Assembly (NCBI GenBank): GCA_963589425.1
Contig: CAVAKZ010000036.1
Span: 1-22,647 of the forward strand
Direction: 5' to 3'
DNA: 22,647 nt
Source of the DNA: CAKRJP01 sp963589425
GTDB lineage: Bacteria > Bacillota > Clostridia > Lachnospirales > Lachnospiraceae
The position numbers and the translations under genes are program-made. The stretch's first letter is position 1. Every line of letters begins with the position of its first letter. The notes below the pieces were generated by a model. It saw nothing but the letters and a program-made list of their open reading frames with translations, was not told the DNA's origin and made no database searches. Below are positions 14,836 through 22,647 of the stretch, one piece after another.

Positions 14836-15969
14836 ATGAGTGACAATATCGCGATCGAAGTGCGGAACATGTCCAAAAAATTTAAAGTAGAATCAGATAA
14901 ATCCAAGACTTTGAAGGAGCGTCTGGTTCGATTTGGAAGAAATAATGTAGAATATCATCATGTCCTTAAGGATATTAATCTGGATATTCGTAAGGGAGAG
15001 ACGGTTGCTTTAATTGGAACCAACGGTTCCGGAAAGTCTACCCTCTTAAAGCTTATGACCAAGATTATATTTCCAAATCAGGGAAGTATTACCACAAACG
15101 GGAAGTTAACTTCTCTTTTGGAGCTTGGTGCAGGCTTTCATGAGGACTTTACAGGACGGGAGAATATTTATTTTAATGCATCTATTTTTGGTTTAACCAG
15201 GGCTGAGATTGATGCAAGAATCCAGGAGATTATTGATTTTTCAGAATTGGGAGACTTTATTGACACTCCCATTAGGACCTATTCTTCCGGTATGTACATG
15301 CGTCTGGCTTTTTCCGTAGCCATTAATGTAGATGCAGATATTCTTTTGATAGACGAGATCTTAGCCGTAGGAGACCAGCATTTCCAGGATAAATGTTATG
15401 CAAAACTGGAGCAGTTAAGAGATTCAGGAAAGACCATTGTAATTGTCACCCACAGTTTGGGAGTGGTAAAGGAATTATGCCATCGCGCCATTTGGATTTA
15501 TAAAGGAGAGGTGCGCTTGGATGGAGATCCCCATTATGTTATTGATCAATATCTAAAACAGGTAGCAATTGATCACAAGGAAAAGGTGCAGAAAGCTATT
15601 GAAAGCGGAGCCCAGACCTTTAAGGGAGCGGTTTCTGTGGATGTTCCCAGAGATTTTTCTCATATGGAGAAAAAGGCGGGAGACTTTGACGTTATGGGTT
15701 GGAGCCTGTCCAATGACGCAGACGCTAAGCCTAAATTTTACGTGGATGAAAAAGAAGTTAAGGTGGAACTGACACCTGTGGCAAGACAGGATGTTTATGA
15801 CATCTTTTTTGATGAATATGCAGGCTTTTTGGATGCAGACAAGATCGGATGGAATACAAAGATTTCCATGGAGGGGCTGGAGCTTGGAAAACATGTCCTT
15901 CGCTTGGAGCTTGTGGGATCTAATGGAAAAGTTTTGTCGGATAAAGAAATTAGTTTCACTTTAGACTAA
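14836..15969 (+). CDS. Polysaccharide/teichoic acid export ABC transporter ATPase with C-terminal extension (Wzt/TagH/RgpD-like)
   Basis: Nucleotide-binding subunit of an ABC-2 exporter that moves a lipid-linked surface polysaccharide across the membrane; 377 residues from the chosen start. Walker A is G61-T-N-G-S-G-K-S-T69, the signature is Y149-S-S-G-M, and Walker B ILLIDE ends in Asp173-Glu174. The N-terminal KFKVESDKSKTLKERLVRF and the GAGFHEDFTGRENIYFNASI stretch are typical of the TagH/Wzt/RgpD branch. About 130 residues follow the ATPase core; in Wzt proteins this region recognises the glycan. Here it holds a G288-W ... R317-Q-D ... G338-W pattern that also appears twice in the glycosyltransferase two genes downstream. 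A longer start at 14827 would add three residues. The permease gene follows after 17 bases. Confidence 0.92.
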   Translation: MSDNIAIEVRNMSKKFKVESDKSKTLKERLVRFGRNNVEYHHVLKDINLDIRKGETVALIGTNGSGKSTLLKLMTKIIFPNQGSITTNGKLTSLLELGAGFHEDFTGRENIYFNASIFGLTRAEIDARIQEIIDFSELGDFIDTPIRTYSSGMYMRLAFSVAINVDADILLIDEILAVGDQHFQDKCYAKLEQLRDSGKTIVIVTHSLGVVKELCHRAIWIYKGEVRLDGDPHYVIDQYLKQVAIDHKEKVQKAIESGAQTFKGAVSVDVPRDFSHMEKKAGDFDVMGWSLSNDADAKPKFYVDEKEVKVELTPVARQDVYDIFFDEYAGFLDADKIGWNTKISMEGLELGKHVLRLELVGSNGKVLSDKEISFTLD

Positions 15970-15986
15970 GAGGCGTAGGAGAGGAT

Positions 15987-16763
15987 ATGTTTAGAGAAAT
16001 ATATAATTATAGAGAAATGCTAAAGACCAATGTGAAGAAGGATATTCGGGGAAAATACAAAGGGTCTTTTCTTGGAATCTTATGGTCTTTTTTGAATCCC
16101 CTTCTTCAGGTAGTGGTTTATTGGATCGTATTTCCATATCTGTTTCGTGGGGCAAGTATTCCCAACTATCTGTGTTATCTGGTGACGGGTATTATCCCAT
16201 GGACCTTCTTTATTACGGTCATTAACCAGGGAACCATGTGTATCAGGGCCAACGCAGGAATTATAAAAAAGGTTTATTTTCCAAGAGAAATTTTGGTCAT
16301 TTCCCAGACCCTTAGCGGAATGGTGAATTTCTTTATTTCCTGTATTATTGTTGTAATCTTTTGTATAGGAACAGGAGCGGGGGTTTCCTACCATATTATT
16401 TTGCTTCCGCTTATTGCTGTGATTCAGGGCTTCCTTTCCATGGGGATTGCCTTTATTTTAGCGGCAGTAAATGTCTATGTTCAGGATACAGAATTTATTG
16501 TAGGCTTTCTTTTGAATATGGGATTTTACGGGACACCGGTGCTTTACAGTCTGGATATGTTCTCGGGAGCCGGGATTTTATATCAGCTAATCAGTTTAAA
16601 TCCCCTGACCATTATTATTAATTCCTACCGGGATATTTTCCTTTACCATGAGTGGCCGGATGCCATGCAGCTTGGAATTGTGGCAATTTTATCTCTTGTG
16701 ATTTTGGTAATCGGATATGCCATATTTAAAAAATTAGAGTTTGGATTTGCAGAGGAGATGTAG
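15987..16763 (+). CDS. Polysaccharide export ABC-2 permease (Wzm/TagG/RgpC-like)
   Basis: Membrane subunit that forms the export channel with the preceding ATPase. It is 258 residues, the normal Wzm/TagG/RgpC length, with about six hydrophobic spans. The N-terminal amphipathic segment carries the family pattern DIRGKYKGSFLGILW followed by NPLLQ, and a GIIPWTFF motif follows the second span. A GTAGGAGAGG site precedes the ATG. The next gene starts one base after its stop codon, with its ribosome binding site lying inside this gene, so translation is coupled to the glycosyltransferase. The nature of the exported glycan is not readable from this protein. Confidence 0.93.
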   Translation: MFREIYNYREMLKTNVKKDIRGKYKGSFLGILWSFLNPLLQVVVYWIVFPYLFRGASIPNYLCYLVTGIIPWTFFITVINQGTMCIRANAGIIKKVYFPREILVISQTLSGMVNFFISCIIVVIFCIGTGAGVSYHIILLPLIAVIQGFLSMGIAFILAAVNVYVQDTEFIVGFLLNMGFYGTPVLYSLDMFSGAGILYQLISLNPLTIIINSYRDIFLYHEWPDAMQLGIVAILSLVILVIGYAIFKKLEFGFAEEM

Positions 16764-16764
16764 T

Positions 16765-19260
16765 ATGAAAAAAGGACAATGCGAATTTGCCATTGATAAG
16801 TTTCATTACAAAAATGTAGGAGAGTTGCATTATTTAGAAATTGTAGGCTGGATTTTTTCCCATGACAATGAATCAGTGGCTGTTGAAGTGGAGATTGATG
16901 GGAAAAAGGTAGAGTGCCAGACTTACCAACGATATGACCGAAAAGATTTAATCCGTATTTATAAGTTGGCTTATTCAGCAAAAAAATCCGGCTTTGAGAT
17001 TAAGGTTGATACCAATGGGAAGGATATCAAATCTGTAGCTATTTACGGAAAAACCTCTAAAGAAAGAGTTCTACTAAATAAGTACAATCAGAAAAAAATC
17101 AAAAAGTTAGAAGATAATTCCTACATCGAGCAGGAAGTAGGAGGCTTTGGATACGACGAAAAGACAGAGCTTTGTTCTGTTATGGGGTGGGCCTACTCTC
17201 TGAAAGAGACGGAGATGGAATATGAAGTGAAGGATGCATCCGGAAATTCCATGGAATATACCTTCCGGGTATTGCAGCGAATGGATTTCCCTGATGAATA
17301 TAGAAGGCGCAGTGGCTTTTATATTGCGTTTAAAGGAAAAAAAGATGCCCAGTATTATCTGCACATTAAAAGTGATGGAGTGGTGCAGGTTGTTGATTTA
17401 AAAAAATGTGGAGTTTTAGCTAATGGAGAGAGCCCAAGTTTTGCTGCCAGGCTAGTGTCTTTGACCAAGCAGGTTAATCCTAAAAGTATTAAAAAGGCGG
17501 GAGCTTATTTTAAAAATCATGGAGGGAAACAGTTCCTTAGAAGAATTATTAAGGGAAAACCTACAGGAGATATGGATTATGATACTTGGGCAAGGATTCA
17601 GCTTGCTACAGAAGACCAGTTAAAGGAACAGCGTAGAATTCACTTTGCCTTAACCCCAAAGGTTAGTATTATTGTGGCTACCTTTAATACCCCTATAGTT
17701 TATTTAAGAGAGATGATTGAGACTGTAGAGGCCCAAACCTATGATAACTGGGAACTTTGTATTGCAGATGGAAGTACCGACGATCAGGTGGAAAACTATG
17801 TAAAAGACCACTACGGGGATAATGAGAAAATCCGTTTTACCCGTCTTGAAGAAAACTATGGAATTGCAGGAAATATGAATAAGGCCATGGACCTTGCTAC
17901 CGGTGATTTTATTGCCCTCTACGATCATGATGATACCCTGACACCGGACGCTCTCTATGAGAATATTAAGCTTTATAATGAACACCCGGATGCCCTGATG
18001 ATCTACTCTGATGAGGATAAGATGAACTCTGACGGTTCTAAGTTTTTTAATCCTCATTTCAAACCGGATTTTAACTATGATCTTCTCTGCAATAATAATT
18101 ATATTTGCCATTTCCTGTTGATAAAAAAGACCTTGATCGATAAGGTAGGACAGTTAAACGGGGCCTATGACGGCGCCCAGGATTTTGAGTTTGTACTGCG
18201 CTTAAGTGAGGAGGCAGGGGAGGACCATATTTATCATATTCCAAGAGTTATCTATCACTGGAGAATTCATGAGAATTCTACAGCAGGTAATCCGGAGAGT
18301 AAGATGTATGCCTTTGACGCCGGAAAACGGGCGGTGGAAGATTATTTTAAGAAAAAAGAGATTCCGGTGGAAATAGAGCATGGACCGGCTCTTGGAATTT
18401 ACCGGGTGAAATATATTCTCCAGTCAGAGCCCCTGGTTTCTATTATGATACCTAACAAAGACCATATTGAGGACCTTGACCGCTGTATTCAGTCTATAGA
18501 GAATAAGTGCAGCTATAAGAATATCGAATATATTATTATCGAAAATAATAGTACGGAAGAAGAAACCTTTGCTTACTACAAGAAGCTTGAAAAAGAAAAT
18601 CCTAAGGCAAAAGTAGTATATTGGAAGGGCGAATTTAATTATTCGGCTATTAATAATTTTGGTCGTGCATATGCCAAGGGAGACTATCTGCTTCTTCTTA
18701 ATAACGACACGGAGATTATTAATGAAAATGATATAGAAGAACTTCTGGGCTTCTGTATGCGGCCGGATGTGGGGGCAGTAGGAGCAAGACTTTATTATCC
18801 GGATGATACCATCCAACACGGTGGTGTAATTATAGGAATGCAGGGGATTGCAGGCCATAGCTTTGTAAATCAGAGAAAAGAAGATCTTGGGTATTTTGCA
18901 AGGGTATCCTGCCAGCAGGATATCAGTGCAGTAACTGCAGCCTGCCTTATGGTAAAAGCTTCTGTGTATGATGAGGTTGGAGGATTAAACGAAGAACTGA
19001 AGGTGGCCTTTAACGACATTGATTTCTGCCTAAAGATTAGGGAAGCCGGCTATAAGATCGTATATAATCCTTACTGTGAGCTTTATCATTTTGAGTCTAA
19101 GTCTCGAGGAAGCGAAAATAATTATGATAAGTTGAATCGATTTAATGGGGAAATTACTTACTTCGAGAATCGTTGGCGTAAAATTTTAACTGAGGGAGAT
19201 CCTTATTATAATCCGAATTTAAGTCTGGATATGGGTGGATATAAATTAAAGGAGAATTAA
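16765..19260 (+). CDS. Double-domain family 2 glycosyltransferase with two N-terminal repeat modules
   Basis: Probable cytoplasmic or membrane-associated glycosyltransferase of 831 residues for the exported polysaccharide. An upstream in-frame TTG at 16741 was rejected in favour of the ATG at 16765, which has AGAGGAG at 16751-16757. Residues about 15-235 hold two copies of a small module, each with Gly-Trp, then R-x-D 31 residues later, then Gly-Phe (G28-W29/D61/G76 and G141-W142/D174/G184). The first GT2 domain starts near residue 298 (VSIIVATFN) with a metal-binding D387-H-D-D390. The second starts near 557 (LVSIMIPNKD) with N646-N-D-T-E650. Two GT-A domains in one chain suggest a bifunctional or polymerising enzyme that alternates linkages, as in some rhamnan and O-antigen synthases. 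Donor sugars cannot be assigned. Confidence 0.9.
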   Translation: MKKGQCEFAIDKFHYKNVGELHYLEIVGWIFSHDNESVAVEVEIDGKKVECQTYQRYDRKDLIRIYKLAYSAKKSGFEIKVDTNGKDIKSVAIYGKTSKERVLLNKYNQKKIKKLEDNSYIEQEVGGFGYDEKTELCSVMGWAYSLKETEMEYEVKDASGNSMEYTFRVLQRMDFPDEYRRRSGFYIAFKGKKDAQYYLHIKSDGVVQVVDLKKCGVLANGESPSFAARLVSLTKQVNPKSIKKAGAYFKNHGGKQFLRRIIKGKPTGDMDYDTWARIQLATEDQLKEQRRIHFALTPKVSIIVATFNTPIVYLREMIETVEAQTYDNWELCIADGSTDDQVENYVKDHYGDNEKIRFTRLEENYGIAGNMNKAMDLATGDFIALYDHDDTLTPDALYENIKLYNEHPDALMIYSDEDKMNSDGSKFFNPHFKPDFNYDLLCNNNYICHFLLIKKTLIDKVGQLNGAYDGAQDFEFVLRLSEEAGEDHIYHIPRVIYHWRIHENSTAGNPESKMYAFDAGKRAVEDYFKKKEIPVEIEHGPALGIYRVKYILQSEPLVSIMIPNKDHIEDLDRCIQSIENKCSYKNIEYIIIENNSTEEETFAYYKKLEKENPKAKVVYWKGEFNYSAINNFGRAYAKGDYLLLLNNDTEIINENDIEELLGFCMRPDVGAVGARLYYPDDTIQHGGVIIGMQGIAGHSFVNQRKEDLGYFARVSCQQDISAVTAACLMVKASVYDEVGGLNEELKVAFNDIDFCLKIREAGYKIVYNPYCELYHFESKSRGSENNYDKLNRFNGEITYFENRWRKILTEGDPYYNPNLSLDMGGYKLKEN

Positions 19261-19269
19261 GGTGGCAGT

Positions 19270-20244
19270 ATGATTTCTGTGGCGATGACTACCTATAACG
19301 GTGAACTGTATATTAAAGACCAGCTGGATTCTATCTTAAATCAAAGCCTGGCTGTGGATGAAATTATAATATGCGATGATGGTTCTAGGGATAAAACAGT
19401 GAAGATTCTCAAAGAATATGAAGATAAATATCCGGAAGTGATTCATCTCTATGAAAATGAATCCAACCTAGGTTACCGTCAGAATTTTAAAAAGGCCATG
19501 TCTCTTTGCAGTGGTGACTACATTTTTCTCAGCGATCAGGATGATGTTTGGAAACATAAAAAAGTAGAACTGATGCTGGCGAAAATGCAAGAGATGCCGC
19601 AGATTCAGGTCTTGGCTACTTCCTTTACCTACATTGATCAAAAAGGGGAAAGAAAGCCTGTGGTGCCTGAGAGAGGAAAGTCTAATAATAACCTTTACCT
19701 GAAGGAGGTCCCCAAGGGGGCCTGTGTGAAGGTGACCTTTGAAGAATACTACAACCATAATTTCTTTCAGGGCTGTGCGCTTTTGCTGCGTAGGGACCTA
19801 AAAGACCGGGTGGTGGAGCATTTTTCCAGCCAGGTGGCCCATGACTACTTGATCAACTTTACGGCAGCCATGCAGGATGCCATGTATTTTTGGAATGTTT
19901 CCTTGTTTTACTATCGGCTGCATGAAAAAAATACCATTGGGGTTCAAAAGACCAACATGAATTTTCTGGAAAAAATGCGTACCAGGAATAAGTTGGAGAC
20001 TAGAACCATCCTTGCAGTGGATGGCAAGCAGATGCTGCTTGCCCTTAAAGAGTCAGATCCAGAATTTTATAACAGGAAACGTAAGTATTACGATGAAAAG
20101 ATAAAATTTTACGAAAAGCATATCGAATATTTAGAAGGTCGGAAGCTTATAAAACTTTTGGGACAAATGAGAAGTCCTTATTATGGTGAAATTAAAAAGC
20201 TAAAAAATAAAGGAATGGACCTGCTTTATGTTTTAATGGGCTAG
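19270..20244 (+). CDS. Family 2 glycosyltransferase, rhamnosyltransferase-like
   Basis: A 324-residue GT2 enzyme. The N-terminal GT-A domain opens with ISVAMTTYNGELYIKDQLDS, typical of RfbN/RgpB-type rhamnosyl- and related transferases. It carries CDDGSRDKT for nucleotide binding and a SDQDDVW motif (the DxD metal site) near residue 90. The middle region has NFFQGCALLLRRDL, which corresponds to the acceptor-side loop of the family, and a late YYRLHEKNTIG segment. The C-terminus is rich in Lys and Glu with no clear membrane span. It starts nine bases after the preceding glycosyltransferase, so it belongs to the same operon. It is the last gene of that cluster; no strong terminator follows. Confidence 0.9.
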   Translation: MISVAMTTYNGELYIKDQLDSILNQSLAVDEIIICDDGSRDKTVKILKEYEDKYPEVIHLYENESNLGYRQNFKKAMSLCSGDYIFLSDQDDVWKHKKVELMLAKMQEMPQIQVLATSFTYIDQKGERKPVVPERGKSNNNLYLKEVPKGACVKVTFEEYYNHNFFQGCALLLRRDLKDRVVEHFSSQVAHDYLINFTAAMQDAMYFWNVSLFYYRLHEKNTIGVQKTNMNFLEKMRTRNKLETRTILAVDGKQMLLALKESDPEFYNRKRKYYDEKIKFYEKHIEYLEGRKLIKLLGQMRSPYYGEIKKLKNKGMDLLYVLMG

Positions 20245-20304
20245 AGAGGTTCAAAGTAAAATGTGTCGGTGACCGGCAAAAAATAAGTTTGGGGGACTTA
20301 TGGA

Positions 20305-21675
20305 ATGGAGAGAGAAAAATTAGGATCCCGTTTGGGATTTATCTTGCTGTCGGCAGGATGTGCAATCGGAATTGGAAATGTTTGGAAATTTCCCTATGTG
20401 GCAGGCCAGGGAGGTGGCGGAGCTTTCGTGCTCTTTTACTTGATTTTCTTGGTGATTTTGGGCTTGCCTATTATGAGTATGGAATTTTCTGTAGGCCGTG
20501 CCAGTCAAAAAAGCCCGGTAAAGGCCTACCAGGCCCTGGAAAAGCCGGGACAAAAATGGCATATACATGGAGGTTTTACCTTAATTGGCTGTTATCTTCT
20601 TATGATGTTTTACACTACAGTCTCAGGCTGGATGCTTTACTACTTTTATCAGACAGCCACCGGCCAGCTTGCGGGCTTGGATTCCGATGCTATAGCAGGA
20701 AGGTTTACAGAGATGCTGGGCAATCCGAAAGTTATGATGTTCTGGATGCTTGTGGTGGTAGTGATCGGTATTTTTGTATGTATGATGGGCCTCCAAAATG
20801 GCCTGGAGCGAGTTACCAAGGTTATGATGATTGCTCTTTTGCTCATTATGGTAATTTTAGCTATTAATAGCTTTTTTATGGATGGGGCAAAGGAGGGGCT
20901 TAGCTTTTACTTGATCCCGGATTTTGGCCGAATGAAAGAAATGGGTGTGATCAATACCCTGGTATCTGCCATGAACCAGGCCTTCTTTACCTTAAGCCTA
21001 GGAGTTGGGGCTATGGCAATTTTTGGAAGCTATATCGGAAAAGATCATACCCTTTTGGGAGAATCTGTACGAGTAGTTATATTGGATACCTTTGTGGCTA
21101 TTACAGCGGGACTTATTATTTTCCCGGCATGCTTTACCTACAATGTGGATCAGACATCGGGGCCCAGCTTGATTTTTATAACCCTGCCCAATATATTTGC
21201 AAATATGTTTTTGGGGCGCTTATGGGGAAGCCTCTTCTTTCTCTTTATGTCCTTTGCGGCCTTATCTACCGTGTTGGCAGTATTTGAAAATATTATCTGC
21301 TGTGGTATGGAACTGACTGGTTGGAGCCGCAAGAAATCCAGCCTGGTAAATCTAGTGCTGATTGCCTTGCTGTCTACACCTTGCGTGCTGGGCTATAACC
21401 TGTGGAGCAGTGATATTTTCTCTGTCTTTGGAGGTGCGGTCTTAGATTTTGAAGACTTTTTGGTAAGTAATTTATTCTTGCCTCTTGGATCTTTAGTTTA
21501 TCTGCTCTTTTGTGTAAGCAAACATGGCTGGGGATGGGAAAATTATAAGCAAGAAGCTAATGCCGGTCAGGGTATTAAGGTGAAGGATTGGATGCGTTTT
21601 TACTTAACCTACATTCTGCCATTAATCGTACTTTTCATTTTTGCATTTGGAATCTATGATAAATTCTTCTCTTAA
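20305..21675 (+). CDS. Sodium-dependent NSS-family transporter (LeuT/MhsT-like)
   Basis: Sodium-coupled symporter, most likely for an amino acid, in the cytoplasmic membrane. It has 456 residues with 11 predicted membrane spans, matching the 11-span MhsT-type bacterial members rather than the 12-span LeuT type. TM1 carries GCAIGIGNVWKFPY, the unwound segment that binds substrate and sodium. TM6 carries FFTLSLGVGAMAIFGSY, very close to the LeuT substrate-site helix. TM8 carries FAALSTVLAVFE, whose adjacent Ser-Thr pair fits the Na2 site. The start is supported by GGGGGAC just upstream. It is separated from the glycosyltransferase gene by 60 bases, so it may be co-transcribed with or independent of it. 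The substrate is unknown. Confidence 0.94.
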   Translation: MEREKLGSRLGFILLSAGCAIGIGNVWKFPYVAGQGGGGAFVLFYLIFLVILGLPIMSMEFSVGRASQKSPVKAYQALEKPGQKWHIHGGFTLIGCYLLMMFYTTVSGWMLYYFYQTATGQLAGLDSDAIAGRFTEMLGNPKVMMFWMLVVVVIGIFVCMMGLQNGLERVTKVMMIALLLIMVILAINSFFMDGAKEGLSFYLIPDFGRMKEMGVINTLVSAMNQAFFTLSLGVGAMAIFGSYIGKDHTLLGESVRVVILDTFVAITAGLIIFPACFTYNVDQTSGPSLIFITLPNIFANMFLGRLWGSLFFLFMSFAALSTVLAVFENIICCGMELTGWSRKKSSLVNLVLIALLSTPCVLGYNLWSSDIFSVFGGAVLDFEDFLVSNLFLPLGSLVYLLFCVSKHGWGWENYKQEANAGQGIKVKDWMRFYLTYILPLIVLFIFAFGIYDKFFS

Positions 21676-21762
21676 ACATGGCTGTTTGGTGATGAAAACT
21701 ATGTTGTGAAAATTATGTGATAGAAAAAATGCATGATAAGTCACAAAAAGAAGTATGGATGG

Positions 21763-21788
21763 GAGCTGCCGATTTGGCAGCTCTTTGT
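21763..21788 (+). terminator. Terminator after the NSS transporter gene
   Basis: GAGCTGCC (21763-21770), 5-base loop GATTT, GGCAGCTC (21776-21783): a perfect 8-bp GC-rich stem followed by TTTGTGTT. The T-run is short and is interrupted by G, and it runs straight into the -10 element of the next gene. Confidence 0.7.
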
Positions 21789-21796
21789 GTTATAAT
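21788..21796 (+). promoter_or_regulatory. Extended -10 promoter of the YczE-like gene
   Basis: TGTTATAAT is a perfect extended -10 (TGN plus TATAAT at 21791-21796), about 60 bases before the next ATG. No TTGACA lies at normal spacing, which extended -10 promoters tolerate. TGTGT and ACACA arms (21786-21790, 21797-21801) flank the hexamer symmetrically and could be an operator. Confidence 0.6.
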
Positions 21797-21855
21797 ACAC
21801 AGTGCTCATACTGGGTTAAATGCAGGATGGGTAAAGGAAAGTAGGTGTATTTGTT

Positions 21856-22503
21856 ATGAAAATAAATAGTAAAACACTTTGGCGATTTGGAATCTACGCT
21901 GTAGGTTTAGTGATTCTTGCCATTGGAATTGTCCTTAATACCGAGACTACCTTGGGGGTATCCCCAATCATATCTGTGCCTTACAGCATATCCTCGATTT
22001 GGACCTTGAATTTTGCTTTTATAACCTTACTTGTTTATATTCTCCAGGTGATTCTCCAATTTCTTATAAAGGGGAAAAATAAGGAGTGGAAGGATGCCCT
22101 TCAGATCCTGGTTTGTCTTGCTTTTACTTCTTTTTTAGGTTTGTTTGAAAAGATTATTGTCCTGCATCCGAAGACTTTTTTGCAGAAGTTTTTGGTGCTG
22201 GTGGCAGCTATATTGATTACTGCTGTGGGAGCGGCTATGACTGTAAACATGAAAATTGTTCCTAATCCTGCAGATGGTTTGGCAAAAACAGTGGGAGACG
22301 CCCTCCACAAGGATATGGGATTTGGGAAAAATGTGATCGATCTTATTAGCGTTGCTATTACTTGCCTTATCGGATTTGCCTGTACCGGACATGTGGTGGC
22401 TATTGGAATTGGTACGGTATGTGCCATGGTTGGCGTTGGAAGGGCTATTGCCTTATTTAATTATTTTTGTAAAGAAAAAATGGATACTTTGGCCGGTTTG
22501 TAA
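21856..22503 (+). CDS. YczE/YitT-like integral membrane protein (DUF6198)
   Basis: A 215-residue membrane protein with about five hydrophobic spans. The N-terminal KTLWRFGIYAVGLVILAIGI, the TTLGVSPIISVPYSIS turn after the first span, and a second-half NPADGLAKTVGDAL segment followed by a glycine-rich span are marks of the YczE/YyaS/YitT group. The two halves look related, each with a Gly/Pro turn followed by Leu-Gly-rich helices. The biochemical role of the family is not established. It has its own extended -10 promoter upstream, so it is not part of the NSS transporter unit. A GTAAAGGAAAG site precedes the ATG at a somewhat long distance. Confidence 0.8.
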   Translation: MKINSKTLWRFGIYAVGLVILAIGIVLNTETTLGVSPIISVPYSISSIWTLNFAFITLLVYILQVILQFLIKGKNKEWKDALQILVCLAFTSFLGLFEKIIVLHPKTFLQKFLVLVAAILITAVGAAMTVNMKIVPNPADGLAKTVGDALHKDMGFGKNVIDLISVAITCLIGFACTGHVVAIGIGTVCAMVGVGRAIALFNYFCKEKMDTLAGL

Positions 22504-22556
22504 TAAAATAGACTTTGCGAAAAAAATATTTATCAGTAATCAAAAGAGGAACAAGT

Positions 22557-22647
22557 ATGGATTTTAGAATTGCAGTAGAAAATGATCTGTCTAGAATTTG
22601 GGAGATTACGGGGATGGCCAAGGCTCAGCTTAAGAGGCTGGGGCTAG
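22557..22647 (+). CDS. Probable GNAT-family N-acetyltransferase, 3'-truncated by window end
   Basis: Thirty codons are visible from an ATG at 22557 with AAGAGGA (22544-22550) upstream; the reading frame stays open to the last base. The sequence begins MDFRIAVENDLSRIWEITGM, which fits the first beta-strand and alpha-1 helix of GNAT acetyltransferases (pattern R-x-A-x-x-x-D-L-x-x-I). The acetyl-CoA-binding motif would lie beyond the window, so the family call rests only on this opening and the start position. Confidence 0.5.
   Translation, partial: MDFRIAVENDLSRIWEITGMAKAQLKRLGL

Noticed and set aside
15553..18858. Long open frames on the minus strand opposite the ABC exporter and glycosyltransferase genes (up to 144 codons)
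   Set aside because: They lie wholly inside well-recognised plus-strand genes, lack ribosome binding sites and give low-complexity hydrophobic translations. They are shadows of the A/T-rich codon use.
20264..20278. TGTCGGTGACCGGCA followed by A-rich sequence between the last glycosyltransferase and the NSS gene, as a terminator or operator
   Set aside because: The symmetric arms meet with a single-base centre, so no hairpin can form, and no T-run follows. As an operator it has no support beyond a short palindrome.
20289..20867. 192-codon plus-strand frame overlapping the NSS transporter start
   Set aside because: The overlapping frame encodes a textbook NSS protein with conserved TM1 and TM6 motifs. 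This frame gives an unlikely Cys/Trp/Arg-rich peptide.

Overview
The window looks like a low-GC Gram-positive chromosome, most likely a gut-type Clostridia/Lachnospiraceae. The reasons are the A+T-rich coding sequence, strong AAGGAG ribosome binding sites, a CUT1 ABC sugar importer with a lipoprotein binding protein, a long-form PPi-dependent phosphofructokinase, and the kinds of surface-polysaccharide and NSS transport genes present. This assignment is inference from gene content; no rRNA or other taxonomic marker is present. There is no tRNA, rRNA, CRISPR array, insertion sequence or phage gene. No stretch longer than about 230 bases lacks a gene.

Region 1 (1-12089, + strand) reads as one glycan-utilisation operon that begins before the window. 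In order it holds a 5'-truncated sugar-binding lipoprotein, two CUT1 permeases, a GH65 phosphorylase-type enzyme, a 1609-residue secreted protein (beta-helix, carbohydrate-binding modules, PIG-L/LmbE-type de-N-acetylase), a HAD phosphatase with a C2-type cap, and glucosamine-6-phosphate deaminase (NagB). A strong hairpin sits between the binding protein and the first permease and probably lowers downstream expression. A reasonable working model is extracellular capture, partial cleavage and de-N-acetylation of an N-acetylhexosamine-containing glycan, import of an oligosaccharide, phosphorolysis by GH65, and entry of glucosamine into glycolysis through NagB. No NagA deacetylase, sugar kinase, beta-phosphoglucomutase or transport ATPase lies in the window. 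The missing NagA would fit deacetylation outside the cell.

Region 2 (12090-14700) is housekeeping metabolism. Uridine kinase (+) and PPi-dependent phosphofructokinase (-) converge on a shared bidirectional terminator.

Region 3 (14701-20244, + strand) is a surface-polysaccharide export and assembly operon behind a recognisable -10 element. It encodes an ABC-2 ATPase with a C-terminal extension (Wzt/TagH/RgpD-like), its permease (Wzm/TagG/RgpC-like), an 831-residue protein with two GT2 domains, and a single-domain GT2 of the rhamnosyltransferase-like type. The C-terminal extension of the ATPase and the N-terminus of the double glycosyltransferase appear to share one small repeated module (one copy plus two copies), which would physically or functionally tie export to synthesis.

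Region 4 (20245-22647, + strand) holds an 11-TM sodium-dependent NSS transporter, a terminator fused to an extended -10 promoter, a YczE/DUF6198-like membrane protein, and the first 30 codons of a probable GNAT acetyltransferase cut by the window end.
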